A stretch of DNA of 64,000 bases, from positions 9,703 through 73,702 of the forward strand of contig JXTB01000534.1 of NCBI GenBank assembly GCA_002914805.1, read 5' to 3'. The notes beneath the pieces are model-generated. The model did no database searches and was not told the origin of the DNA. It was given only the letters and a program-made list of their open reading frames with translations. This document shows, in pieces, positions 34,901 through 46,468 of this stretch (positions are counted from its first letter, which is position 1; each line of letters opens with the position of its first letter). Both the position numbers and the translations under genes were made by a program. The stretch is from Parasponia andersonii (lineage: Eukaryota; Streptophyta; Magnoliopsida; Rosales; Cannabaceae).

Positions 34901-35499
34901 GGCCTATCACTTCTAATAGATTTGGCATTATACTATGTTCAGCTCAAATATGAAAAGTTTACAAAATAAAAATATTAATGAACAAGATGTTTCAAGAAAA
35001 AAAAGGATGCATAGTTATGGATCCAAAAGTGTACTATTCATATGACATAACATTCATTGCATGCATGAGATTTACTTACTAGGTGCAAGCTCATTCTATT
35101 CATTTAAATTTTTCAAATGAATAATAATTCCTACTAGAGGTTGGTTGGCGGTGGCGGAATCGCAAATAATAATAAAATGTTTTAAGCAATTTTATGTTCT
35201 TACTTTCAAGTACTTAATTATTTGATGAAAAATGTGTGTGGTTCTATTTTTATGAAGTGTATGAATTTATTTTTTATTTTGAGACTTAATTTTAATTACA
35301 AAGTAAAATAAATTTTCATTAAAAAGTATTTTTTTTAATTTTATTATGAATAGTAACGTTTAAAAGAAAATGAAATTTAAAAAATAAAATTGACCGATCT
35401 TCTACTTAAACTTATAAGATAAAATTATAAATTAGCATTTCTTTTTAATCTAGATTTACATAATGTTACAATAACAGTATTTTTGATATTTCATTACTT
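31981..35499. other. Long AT-rich stretch, no gene seen
   Basis: About 3.5 kb with few open frames and no recognisable domain. It may include the rest of the LTR that starts at 31,354. A short local duplication (32,712-32,790 and 32,846-32,900, sharing 'ttagttttgtctatat') is visible. Confidence 0.5.
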
Positions 35500-35815
35500 G
35501 AGGGTATTTTGGATATTTTGTGAATTATATAGGTATTTTTGAGTATTTTTCAATTTTATGAGTTCTTTAGCCACTCTAAGAATATTTTGGGAATTTTATT
35601 ATTTTAGGGGCATTTTAGATATTTTGTTAATTAAATTATTATTTTTAGGTATTTTTTTAATTTTATGAGTATTATAGTTACTATAAAGGCATTTTAGACA
35701 TTTCATTACTCTAAGAGTATTTTAGGTATTTTATGAATTATATAGATATTTTTGGGTATTTTTTTAATTTTATGAGTTTTTAGCTATGTTAAGGACATTT
35801 TGAGCACTTTGGGCA
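35500..35815. repeat. Degenerate AT-rich tandem repeat, about three units of ~110 bp
   Basis: The phrases 'gaattatatag(g/a)tatttttg', 'tttaattttatgag' and 'ggcattttaga' recur at about 110-base spacing. Non-coding. Confidence 0.6.
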
Positions 35816-35969
35816 TATATAAAAAATATACATTTCATTATAACAAGATGTTTACAGTCGTATACACGACAGGAAAGTTTGGTTGTTACAAATTAGTAAG
35901 AACATTATACGAATTCATGTGAACAATAAGTGTAAAGGTTGTGAGAAACTTCCTCGGTCATATGTGAAC

Positions 35970-36177
35970 CGAGGTAAGTCCATTTTTTGCGCTATCCTCA
36001 AATACAAATTATTCCCAAAAAAATATGTGAACTTATTGCAACGATATTTATCGCCGTAAGAGAATTTATACATATACAATGCTTTATCAAATATATATAT
36101 ATATAAATAAATGTGTATATATACATAAAACAATTGGATGTAATTAAGATTGACATATTAAGTCGATCAATCCATAC
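35970..36177. repeat. Copy C, left piece (before the Tat-1 insertion)
   Basis: Resembles 3,525-3,630 of copy A ('gcgctatcctca', 'aaaatatgtgaa', 'ttgcaacga') and belongs to the CACTA-like repeat. It ends in the CATAC duplicated by Tat-1. The bases just upstream (35,870-35,970) resemble 54,375-54,540. Confidence 0.55.
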
Positions 36178-37050
36178 TGTTGGAGCAGGTTTCTCACCAG
36201 CCGTCCATGTGTCTCTGAACCGCTGATGTTGTATTCTCCAACTGTCCACGTGTCCTCGCTATCCCAAAGTACCTCTGAACTCTAAGCAGGGTCAGAGAGG
36301 TCGGGGTGACTACCTGCAAAGACTCTCCGATGCTTAAGTCAGTAGTTCATCTTTTACACAGGGTAGCAAGGAAATAGTTCAGTATGAATATATATTTGTT
36401 TTCTTGCTCTTAAGCTTTTTTATATATTTCTTTCTGTAAGCGTATCTGCCCCTCTCGAGAATGCATGGCTCATATATATATAGTCCTGAGATCGTGAACC
36501 AAGTAGGTCTCAATCTCAGGACGGAGTACCTCTCTGCTCAAAGTCTTTTTCAGAAGTCACGGGCCGAGATTTCCGTGCTCTCCTCTGTATCACCGTAGCC
36601 TAATTTCCGCCGCCTCCTACGGCTTGAATCTATCAGGGGTGAGATTTGAGTAAATTGTCATTCTGTCAGGACGGCTTGCCCCTTGCATGCGCCTACCCAA
36701 GATCGCATTAAATGCTCTGTCTGGGTCTGGAGTCGTCAGTTACATTCCATTGTATTCAGATGGAAGATCCTTGGGGCTTCCTACCCCTCAATTGTCGAGG
36801 TAAGGGCCATTATATTTAGCTGGAAGACCCAGCTATCGAGGTAAGGGTCGGACTGGGCCAAGACTGTCCAGGGTCTGTGATGGGCTCGGCCCTAACTTCG
36901 GACGGCCCAATGGCCGATTGTGAGATCACGTGCGACCCACGTAGCCTTTAACTAATTACTCTCAACACCTGTCGGACGGTAGACCCCTTTTGTGATCTGT
37001 TCAACTGCTCGGCCATCCACACGGCGTATGGCTTGGGAACAGGTCCCACA
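36178..37050 (-). repeat. Tat-1 3' LTR
   Basis: 873 bp, TGTTGGAGCA...GGTCCCACA on the plus strand. It differs from the other LTR mostly by C/T and G/A changes. Confidence 0.93.
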
Positions 37051-37068
37051 ACTGCCTCCATTTCCCTA
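37051..37068 (-). other. Tat-1 polypurine tract
   Basis: The minus strand reads TAGGGAAATGGAGGCAGT next to the 3' LTR, purine-rich and in the right position. Confidence 0.6.
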
Positions 37069-37263
37069 CTTGACGGATTTGTATACATTAAGTGGGGAAA
37101 TCGTCTCTCCGTTCCTCCAATCTAGGGGATGCACGTGGTTCCCCTCTTACCAATGCGGAGGCACGCCATCCCATATCACGAAATCTATTTGAATTTTGAA
37201 GTTCTGACTATTCGGTCTCCCTCATTCTCCCCTTTTTCCAGAAAAACTCTTCGGCTTCCTCTC

Positions 37264-37270
37264 TATAAAA
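37264..37270 (+). promoter_or_regulatory. TATA box for the Tat-1 antisense gene
   Basis: TATAAAA in a C/T-rich setting, about 215 bases inside the 3' LTR and about 200 bases upstream of the antisense coding frame. It faces away from the LTR, opposite to gag-pol. It suggests the antisense gene has its own promoter rather than relying on LTR read-through. Confidence 0.55.
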
Positions 37271-37462
37271 GCCGCAATTGCGTTCGTTTACCACTTTACT
37301 AAAATCTTCAATCATTCTAGCCTCATAAAATCCTACGGTTTCCGCTTCCTTCCCCTCTAAAGACTTTTACTCTTTCAGTCGTATTTCGGAAAAATTACTT
37401 CAAGTCAAAACCAAGAATTGCGCCCAGTTGTGGATTGAGAGTTGGATTTACTGAGGAGGTAG

Positions 37463-40437
37463 CTCTGCCTCCCCGGAGGAGTGACGTTACAATGGGTTGA
37501 GGGCCCTGCGGACTGGTATCTTCGTCCTTCTGCCCCTGAGGGTTCCATCATCCTGGGCAGAAAGCATCTGAATTGGCTGCGATTCCCTCTTCTTCCCCTG
37601 ATCCACCAATTCTTTACTCTGACGGGAATCCATCTGATGCAGCTGAATGCGAATGGGATCATGATTCTGATGGGGCTTTCTGTCCTGTCAGTTATCTATA
37701 ATATGCATATTGACCTGGAGGTGGTCTTTTATGCTTATAAGTTTATCCTCATCCCCAAGAAAGGCTCCTACCCCAACTTCTACCTCCAACCGCTGCCAGG
37801 ACGTCACATCTTCTGGGGCTTGCCACGATCGAACAAACAATGGGACTCCCACACCAGGCTATACACCATTGGAGGAGCGTGGTGCTCCCGTTGGGTGAAT
37901 GGCGAGCACTTCCAAGTTCCCTCAGCTTTCCTGCAGAGTAAGTGCCAGGTCTTGGTTTTCGAGTCTGTGTTCTCCCTGTCTATTATTGCTCACGCTATTT
38001 TGTCTTGTGCAGCCTCGGCAAAAGAGAGTAGGTTCGAGCCGCATTTATCAGTGGGGTGGCTCAAAAGCCTGGAAGGGATAGTCATCTTCGGATCTCCCGG
38101 GGATTGCCGGCACATCCAGGCCGTCCTCAACCTCGGTGATGAACATGATGCCCAGGATGGTGTCATACCTCCCATTCCCTCTGGATACCTGGGTCATCAC
38201 CAAGCACATGCGGAGCCCAAGCACATGCGGAGCCGACTTGATGCCTCTGCCCTGAACCGATTCTGTCGGGATGAGCATGACAGAATTGCCATGGTCGGTC
38301 GGCAGGTTGCGGCCTTAAGACAATTAGCGGGCTCCAACGACCTGGTGGCACCGTCTAGCCACGAGCTTGAGGAGACCGTTAGGCTTGTGGCCGCGGAGTG
38401 CGTCAGGCTTCGCAGGGAGGAGACCACCGCCCCCAAGAAGGCTAAGGGTGAGTTCGATTTTGCATCCTCGAGTTTCATGGGTCGGACTGTGGCCGTGAGC
38501 TAAACATGTTATTTGTTCTCCGCAGGTTCTGAGACAGGCCCATCGGCTGACCCCTCACCCGTCAAGGGGGGAACAGCGGCACACAAGGCTCGTACCAAGG
38601 CACCCGCTGGCCGGCGCCTCGTGGTGCTTTCGAGAGGTGAAATGCCAGCGGTCTCTCGCTCCGATGCAGGCGGAACTCCGTCTGGGGGACCGTCTGCCAC
38701 ACGGATCGCCCCGGGGGAAGAGATGATGCCGAGCCTAGTTAGAGGGTCTGCTGCAGTAATCTCCTCTACCCCTAACTCCGATTCGAAATCGAGCGCTGTT
38801 AGTCTCGATGGAGAGATCGCCGAGCTCAGTGGGAGAGCTCCGAGATTGAAATCTAGACTATCCTCCCCTCCCCCGGTCCCTACAAAGTGGCAACGCGAGG
38901 TCGGCTCGTCTAATGAAGAAGAGGGCCGGGTGGAGAAGAGGGGCAGGGTCGCCCCCTCGTCTGACAGTGACGACGATGGGGCGACGCTGACCCTTCTAAG
39001 GAGAAAATGGTCGGCACGCAGCGGCCTGCCCAGAGGGGATGCACTGCCTCCCACCGTGGCCGATGGTGATCCTGATGGCTCCAGACTTCCCTCAGTCTCT
39101 ATCGCCATTGCCTCAGAGGCGTGCCCGGTGGGCGGAGAGGGTGCCCTTATGGCTAGCGGGGCAGGGCCATGTTCCCCAGGTGCGGGCGACGCCCAAAAGG
39201 AGGGTCCAGCCACAGAGCCGGAGCTGGAGGCGCTCTCTTTGGAGAATGTCGAGCTTGTCAACAACCGCACCTTCACGCAGGTTTGTTCCACTCGGTTACT
39301 TCTATGTTTTTCAACATCTTTGCTAAACGCTGACTCCCCCTTTGTTGTTTAACTTGCAGCTGATTGCCATCTAGTCCTTCTACTCTTCTCGTGTCAGGGA
39401 TCTGACCGAGGAGCTGAGTTCCCGCTCTGCACTGGCCGAGCACAGTGAGGCTGCCCTCGCCGAATTGAGGTCTGACTTCGATATATATCGGAGCCTCAAG
39501 GAGGCGAGGGTTAGCAGAACGGTGGCTCATGCTCTGAGTGTTGAGCGGACCAGATTCGAGGAGCTGGCTGCGAGACTGGCTCAGGCAGAGGCTAACAAAC
39601 TTGCCCAATCCGAAGCCACCAGACTGGCCCAGGGTAAGCTGAGAAACAAGGAGCAAGAGTTACAGAGCGCGGGGGCAGAGATGGGACTGGCCTTCATTGC
39701 TCGTGATAAGGCTGTTGAAGACGCCAAGGAAGCAAGAAAAGCCGAGGCGACGGCCAAGCTAGAGGCCCACTCTCTGCAACGCAGACTTGACCGGTCCCAT
39801 GAAGTAAATCGATATCTCTTTTTGGATCACAAAAATCTGATGGGTGCTCAGGTGGAGATGTCTCGTAAACACTGCGAGGACCTCGCTGGTATTAACGCTT
39901 TATTGGTCGACTTATCGCAGCAGCAGGCGGAGCTCAGGTTGGCGACGCTGAAGGATAGGCTGGCGGACACGGAGAAATTAAAAACAAGGTACCAGAGGCA
40001 GGTGGACGTCCTTTTTGCGGAAAGTTACAGGTCTGGAGAATAGAGAGTTTGAAAGCCACGCTGAGGTGTTGACACCAGACCAATTTGACGATCAGAAAGG
40101 TGTCGAGAGAGACCATTACTCCGTCAAGCACTATATGCAGCAGCTCGGGGACAAGATCAGTATCACGTACCTAGCTGACGTGCTGGAGATGATTGCCGTG
40201 GAAAAGGACGGGCCCTCTACATCTGCTCCTAGTGCCATAGAGCTTATCCCTGCTTCTGGTCCACCAGATCGAACTCCGGAAGCCCTTGACATTCAGCCTA
40301 GCCTTGGGGTCTCAATCGGTGAAGGGTCCAGTGCGGTCATTGTATCTAGTGACGAATCTAACCCTGCCATGCAACCCTCCACCGGGGCCGGTCCAAGCGC
40401 TGGGACTGGCCGCGCTCCCATGGACGGAGGTAACTAG
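37463..40437 (+). pseudogene. Tat-1 antisense multi-exon gene (Transposase_28-like, coiled coil)
   Basis: Opposite in strand to gag-pol. Exon 1 (37,463-37,937) holds a hydrophobic globular region resembling Pfam PF04195 (FPLLPLIHQFF, LIPKKGSYP). Intron 1 is 37,938-38,012. Exon 2 ends at 38,447; intron 2 (38,448-38,525) contains a stop and its removal joins two frames exactly. Exon 3 (38,526-39,280) is Ser/Pro/Gly-rich. Intron 3 (39,281-39,359) also contains a stop and its removal again keeps frame. Exon 4 has one TAG (39,372-39,374), then a long Ala/Glu/Arg/Leu coiled coil to about 40,040, and after a one-base shift an acidic tail to 40,437. No ATG opens exon 1, so the start is lost or further upstream. 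Function unknown. Confidence 0.75.
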
Positions 40438-41259
40438 GGTCTCTAACTTTGTACATTTATAATGCTAACCTTCGTTGTAATCCTTCAAACAAATAATAAG
40501 AACCGTGCAATTCTTTTTAGTCTGTTTTCTTTTTCTTTGTTGACCGCGTCCGACCGTCTGTATAAATAATTGTATGGACTCGATTTCGGACTATTAGTGA
40601 GTCTTCCTCGGGTCATGACTGGCAAGATTAGTTTCGGAGATAGGGGTGCAAGTTTTGAATCATCTGGTTTCATGGAAGCATAATTCTTGTTATAACCTAT
40701 TTTGGGAGACATCGACCCGCGCATGTGGTTGGATTTTTCAAACCCCAAGTGGGACCGTGCTTGGAACCAGCTTCAAGGATTGGTCGACCATTGTTTGGAC
40801 CCGTCGTTGCAAAGGAGAAGGCCTGGGCTTGGCTCTTACCGGGAACAAACAGGGCATTATCACTACGACGTCTCCTTAAGAGTCCGCTCTAGACCTGTAT
40901 CCCGCAAGTAGGGTTCATGAGTGCTCATCACTATTAACCGCGCGCTTTGTATTTTTAGGACATAATAAAAAGGTTTTAATCTTGATTTCTGTCTTCACAT
41001 TTGGTTTGATTCTGGACTACTTCCAACGGGTAGACTCCAAATCCATTCACACCCTGATCATGCAAAAATAAATCATCCCCTGGCTAGAGTCTGTTTCCCT
41101 TTAGCTCTTCGTATTGCCAAAACATTCCTTAGGGAGGGTCCACTTCCAATGAGTGGATCCCGACCCTGCTTTCCTTTAGCTCTTCATGTAGCTAAAAGTG
41201 TTTCTTAGGGAGTCCGCTGGCAAGCTTTTGGGTTGCACACCCCCTTTCTCTTCGTACGT

Positions 41260-42118
41260 TTTCTTGGGTCATCGACAAATGTTCTATTGTACGATTCGAT
41301 TCCCAGAGTACGATCGTTTTCAAGGTCTGCTGGCAAGTTTTTGGTTGCAGAGCAGTTTCTTCTTCGTAAGTTTTCTCCGGCCATCGACGAGCGACGTGAT
41401 TCCCATAGTACGAGCATTTTTGAGATCTGTTGGCAAATTTTTGGTTGCATAGCAGTTTCCTCTTCGCACGTTTCCTCGGGTCGTCGACGAGCGACGTGAG
41501 TCCCATAGTGTGAGCATTTTTTAGGTCTGCTGGCAAGTTTTTGTTGCGCAGCTATTTCCTCTTCTCACGTTTTCTCAGGTCGTCGACAAGCGATGTGAGT
41601 CCCATAGTGCGAGTATTTTTGAGGTCTGCTGGCAAGTTTTTATTTACACAGCAGTTTCCTCTTCGCACGTTTTCTCGGGTCGTCGACGAGCGACGTGAGT
41701 CCCATAGTGCGAGCATTTTTGAGGTCTGCTAGCAAATTTTTTGTTGCACAACAGTTCCCTCTTCGCATGTTTTCTTGGGTCGTCGATGAGTGACGTGAGT
41801 CCCATAGTGCGAGCATTTTTGAGGTCTGCTGGCAAATTTTTGGTTGCACAGCAGTTTCCTTTTCGTAAGTTTTCTCGGGTCGTCGACGAGCGACATGAGT
41901 CCCATAGTGCGAGCATTTTTGAGGTCTGCTAGCAAATTTTTGGTTGCACAGTAGTTTCCTCTTTGCACGTTTTCTCGGGTCGTTGACGAGCGACGTGAGT
42001 CCCATAGTGCGAGCATTTTTGAGGTCTACTGGCAAGTTTTTATTGCACAGCAGTTTCCTCTTCGCACATTTCTCGGGTCGTCGACGAGCGACGTGAGTCC
42101 CGTAGTGTGAGCATTTAT
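41260..42118. repeat. ~100-bp tandem array in the Tat-1 3' region
   Basis: Nine or so units with a period of 98-100 bases. The cgacga core falls at 41,385, 41,485, 41,584, 41,684, 41,784, 41,884, 41,984 and 42,082. Each unit has a tcgtcgacgagcgacgtga core, a 'tcccatagtgcgagcat' part and a 'tttcctcttcgcacg' part. Units are close to identical in the middle and diverge at the left edge. Open frames on both strands are a by-product of the repeat. Tandem arrays in this part of Tat elements are known sources of satellite DNA. Confidence 0.9.
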
Positions 42119-42420
42119 CGCGAGAATAGTGCGTATGGTCTGCAACTGTGGAAGGCCCTTTTCCGTGGCAATCTGGTAGTATTTTTAGCCTATGCAAACA
42201 AAACGTTGGGTCTGCCGCTGTGGGCAGACCCTCTTCCGTAGTAGCCTGGTAGCTTTTGCCCGCGCAACTGAAGCGTCGAGTCTGCCAGTGAGGGTAGACC
42301 CTTTTTCGGAAGACCTTAACCTGTTCCGGAATTAAGTTTTATAATAACATGAATGCTCACATGGGTCTCACGCGTAAATAGAGTGTGGGGTCTGCCGCTG
42401 TTGGCAGACCACTTTTCCAT
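42119..42420. repeat. Second, ~100-bp degenerate repeat next to the array
   Basis: The phrase 'gggtctgccgctgtgggcagacc' in variants occurs near 42,138, 42,210, 42,280 and 42,390, each followed by 'ctttt/cttccg'. The core is an imperfect palindrome (gtctgcc...ggcagac) that could form a hairpin. Confidence 0.65.
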
Positions 42421-42562
42421 AGCAACTCCAAAGATAAATCTATGCGAAAAAAGAGAACTAGACCTGTTTAATATTTAGGCTTTTCAATAACATAGGCATT
42501 CATATGGTCTTACATCATATGTATGCGCCTTACACGTGATACTTTTTCAAGTGCTGAGCGTT

Positions 42563-43660
42563 TCACGTGTTCGGCACATTTTTTCCCGTTTTGAGTTCCT
42601 TCAGGACATACGCACCATTGTCGAGCGCTTTGATCACCTCATAGGGTCCGATCCAATCGGAGTCTAGTTTCGAAGAATTCCTTGTTCTAACTTTCAGGAC
42701 CCAATCCCCGGCGTTAAATCGTCGGGCACTAACCCTTTTTGCATAGTAGGACCTAGCCTGCTGGTGGTATGAAGCCAGGTGGACCAAGGCCATGTTTCTT
42801 GTTTCTTCCAGGAGGTCTGTGTTACGGCTTAACTGACGCTCGTTTAAGGGGGCATCTTTTACCATTTCGGAGTGGAGGGTCGGGAGGCCGACCTCGGTTG
42901 GGATCACAGCCTCTGATCCGTAGACCATGGTGAATGGCGTTCTCCCAGTAGACCTCCACTCTGTGGTTCGATGGGCCCATACAACGGCCTGCAGTTCTTC
43001 TAACCACTTGCCTTTAGCCTCCTGCAAGTTCTTTTTGATGTTGCTGAATATGCCTTTGTTCGTCGCCCCTGCTTGGCCATTCCCCTGAGGGTAGTTCACG
43101 GAAGAGAAACTGAGCCTTATATCATACAGCTCGCACAACTCCTTAAACTTAGCATTTTAGAACTGCGTGCCATGGTCGGCGTGTATCTCTTTCGGGATCC
43201 CGAATCGACAGATTATGTTCTTCCAGATGAAGTTAATTGTGTCTGCCTTATTAACTGTCGTGTAGGCTTCGGCCTCTACCCATTTGGTGAAGTAGTCCGT
43301 GGCCAGCAGGGCGTATCTCCTTCCTCCTGGACTTCTGGGGAGCTCCCCGACGATATCCAAACCCCACTTGCCAAACAGCCAAGGAGTTATGTTCGAATGA
43401 AGAATCTCCGCGGGCTGTCATTTCATCGGGGCGAACGTCTGGCATTTATCACATTTTTTTACGAATTCGGCTGCCTCCGCCATCGTGTATGGCCAAAAGT
43501 ATCCGGCCGTTAGAGCCTTGTGGGCGAAGCTGCGCCCATCAGAGTGGTTGCCACATACTCCCTCGTGGATTTTCTCCATCAGTTTTTGCGCTTCGACGGG
43601 GCCTATGCAGCGTAGCATCTGACCCATTGTCAATCTCCTGTATAACTGTTCACCCATCAT
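42563..43660 (-). pseudogene. Tat-1 integrase (catalytic Glu replaced)
   Basis: The zinc-binding HHCC region is at 43,418-43,590 (HEGVCGNH, then CDKCQ). The core starts with DIVGELPRSPGG and has the first Asp in ATDYFTKW and the second in HADHGTQF. The third catalytic position, Glu in the usual NGQAEATNK, is Gly here (GGG at 43,067-43,069). Stops interrupt the frame at 43,418-43,420 (TGA for Arg) and 43,157-43,159 (TAA). The C-terminal part with NAGDWVLK and WIGPYEVI ends near 42,563, without a chromodomain. With the DDE triad broken it could not integrate DNA even if the stops were read through. Confidence 0.92.
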
Positions 43661-43706
43661 CGAGTCCCTAGCCGCCTTTAATCTGACTGACCTTACTTCC
43701 CGGGGG

Positions 43707-44428
43707 NNNNNNNNNNNNNNNNNNNNNNNNNNNNNNNNNNNNNNNNNNNNNNNNNNNNNNNNNNNNNNNNNNNNNNNNNNNNNNNNNNNNNNNNNNNNNN
43801 NNNNNNNNNNNNNNNNNNNNNNNNNNNNNNNNNNNNNNNNNNNNNNNNNNNNNNNNNNNNNNNNNNNNNNNNNNNNNNNNNNNNNNNNNNNNNNNNNNNN
43901 NNNNNNNNNNNNNNNNNNNNNNNNNNNNNNNNNNNNNNNNNNNNNNNNNNNNNNNNNNNNNNNNNNNNNNNNNNNNNNNNNNNNNNNNNNNNNNNNNNNN
44001 NNNNNNNNNNNNNNNNNNNNNNNNNNNNNNNNNNNNNNNNNNNNNNNNNNNNNNNNNNNNNNNNNNNNNNNNNNNNNNNNNNNNNNNNNNNNNNNNNNNN
44101 NNNNNNNNNNNNNNNNNNNNNNNNNNNNNNNNNNNNNNNNNNNNNNNNNNNNNNNNNNNNNNNNNNNNNNNNNNNNNNNNNNNNNNNNNNNNNNNNNNNN
44201 NNNNNNNNNNNNNNNNNNNNNNNNNNNNNNNNNNNNNNNNNNNNNNNNNNNNNNNNNNNNNNNNNNNNNNNNNNNNNNNNNNNNNNNNNNNNNNNNNNNN
44301 NNNNNNNNNNNNNNNNNNNNNNNNNNNNNNNNNNNNNNNNNNNNNNNNNNNNNNNNNNNNNNNNNNNNNNNNNNNNNNNNNNNNNNNNNNNNNNNNNNNN
44401 NNNNNNNNNNNNNNNNNNNNNNNNNNNN
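43707..44428. other. Assembly gap (722 Ns) in Tat-1 pol
   Basis: Covers most of RNase H and the start of integrase. The frame on either side is the same, so the gap size is compatible with an uninterrupted polyprotein, but the true length is unknown. Confidence 0.98.
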
Positions 44429-45637
44429 TTTACCATCTTCCTCGATGAATAGTACGGCACTGACCGCTACTTCGGACACTGCTAAATAGGCGTACAGACG
44501 CTCCCCTTCTGCTGGGGAAGCCAGGATAGGTGGGTGACTCAGATACAACTTGAGATCTGCCAGTGCCCTGTCCTGATCTTCTCCCCAGATGGCAGTAGAG
44601 TTTTTCTTCAAGCATTGGAAGAAAGGCTTGCATCGGTTGAACATCTTGGATACGAATCGACTGAGAGCGGCTACCTTCCTGGCCAGGCGTTGGACCTCAC
44701 GAACGGATGAGGGACTCTGCACATTCACGGTCGAGGTCAGTTGGGTCGGGTTTACCTCAATACCACTCCGGCTCACAATATGCCCTAAGAATTACCCAGA
44801 GGATTCCCCATATGCACACTTCTTGGGATTTAGACGTATCTGATGCTGCCTCAGAATCTGAAAACAGTCGTCCAGGTGCCTCAGATGGTCTGAATCCTCC
44901 TTGCTCTTCACGATCATATCGTCGATGTAGACCTCCATAGTCTTCCCTAGCAGCCTGGCGAACATTTTATTCATGAACCTTTGGTAGGTTGCCCCCGCGT
45001 TCTTCAGGCCAAATGGCATACGCCTATAGCAGTACAGACCTCGCTCCGTGATAAAAGCTGTGTGGATCTGGTCTTCCGCATACAGGAGGATCTGGTTGTA
45101 TCCGGAGTAGGCATCCAGAAAGTTCATTCTGTTGAATCCCGCAGTTGCATCTACTATTTGGTCGATTCTTGGCAGGGGGAAGCTATCCTTCGGGCAGGCC
45201 TTGTTCAGGTTGGTGAAATCTATGCAAATACGGTCATCGCCGGTTTTCTTTTTCACCACTACCGGGTTGGAGACCCATCGCGGGTATACACATTCCCTGA
45301 TCAGACCGCTCTCCAGCAGCTTTTCTACCTCCTTGTTGATCGTCCTATTTTTCTCTGGTGCAAACCTTCGGGGTTTCTGCCTGACTGAAGGGAAATGGGG
45401 ATCTATGTTCAGCCCGTGGCAGGAGTGTGCGGGGTCTATCCCGGGCATATCATCGTGGGACCACACGAAGACGTCCTCGTTCCGCTTCAGGAATCCCAAT
45501 ATCTCGTTCTTTTGCTCCTTGGGTAATAGGGCCCTGATTAGAATCATCTTCGCCGGTTCTTCCTCTTTCAAAGGGACCACTACCAGCTCCTCGATCGTGG
45601 ATTCCAGATCGTCAGACTCTTCTTCTATTCGCTTCAT
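44429..45637 (-). pseudogene. Tat-1 reverse transcriptase and start of RNase H
   Basis: RT runs from 45,637 (MKRIEEESDD) with FVWSHDDMPGIDP, RWVSNPVVVKKKTG, CIDFTNLNKACPKD and the catalytic YIDD at 44,918-44,929. A TAA at 44,792-44,794 interrupts SSG-FLGHIV, probably from Gln CAA, and the frame goes on (43,418-44,776) with the connection domain and the first residues of RNase H (AYLAVSEVAVSAVLF) before the gap. FTNLNKACPKD and YIDDM are typical of Tat-lineage RT. Confidence 0.93.
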
Positions 45638-45664
45638 GTACGCTGGCAGGCAGTCCTTTGATTA

Positions 45665-46465
45665 CTATCCGTCCCCGGTTGCGGCGCTTGCACTCGCGTC
45701 GGCTCCCCTCTTGGCGGCTAAAAAGCATTTCTTTGCAGAGGCCTGGTCTCCCCTGATGTCTATCGTGTAGGTACCATCCTTTGATAGACATCTTAAGACC
45801 TGGTGGAGGGTGGAAGCGACCCTATGCATGGTGTGGATCCATCCCCTTCCCATGATGACGTTGAAGGAGGACTGGCAGTTAATGACGACGAAATCCACGT
45901 CCAAGCATCTCTCAGCAGCGCAGACATTCAGGGTCATAACGCCCAAAGGGCAGACCCTCATGCTGTCGAAAGTGAACAGCGGCTGACAGGTCGGCCTGAG
46001 CGTACTTCGATCCAGACCCATATTCTCGAATGTGCTAAGGAACAGGATATCGACACTGCTGCCACCGTCGACCAGGACCCTTCCGACCAATGCAGAGCTG
46101 ATCTGCAATTTAATCACCAAGGGGTCGTCATGGGGCTGGCGCACCATAGTTAAATCTTGCTCGGTGAAAACGATGGGGGCGGCAGAGGTGCGGCTCTCTC
46201 CCGACGTCAAATGGTTGACGGAATAGCCAATCCCTCTCAGGCGCTTCACCCTTTTTTCTGTCCTTTTGAGGCATTTCTCCCTCTCCTCTTGATCTTGGGT
46301 CGGCTCTGGCCTGCCCACTATAGTCGGCACTATCCTCAGGGTCTGCTCTCCTAACCCAGAGGCTTGGGTCTGCTTCCCTTTTTCAGACCTAGAGACGTCT
46401 TCCAGTGACTGGGCTCCGCCAGTTTTCACGTACTGTTTCAACCTGCCAGCGTGGATCGCCATCAT
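45665..46465 (-). pseudogene. Tat-1 aspartic protease region
   Basis: Contains LVDGGSSVDIL, the DGG-type active site of Tat elements (about 46,062-46,069), followed by flap and core motifs (VINCQSSFNVIMGR). Two successive stops (TAG TAA, near 45,662-45,667) separate it from RT. The protease would cut the gag-pol polyprotein. Confidence 0.88.
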
Positions 46466-46468
46466 GAC

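Noticed and set aside
38509..39291. 260-residue open frame on the minus strand opposite the antisense gene
   Set aside because: It is the shadow of the GC-rich exon 3, with low-complexity Ser/Pro/Ala composition and no domain; the plus-strand frame links precisely through splice sites.
41192..42197. Regular ~100-bp repeats resembling a CRISPR array, with long open frames on both strands
   Set aside because: The units are contiguous with no unique spacers, lie inside a plant retrotransposon, and the frames are the repeat read in several phases.
43693..44460. Long open frame through the Ns
   Set aside because: Most of its codons are unknown; it only reflects the assembly gap.
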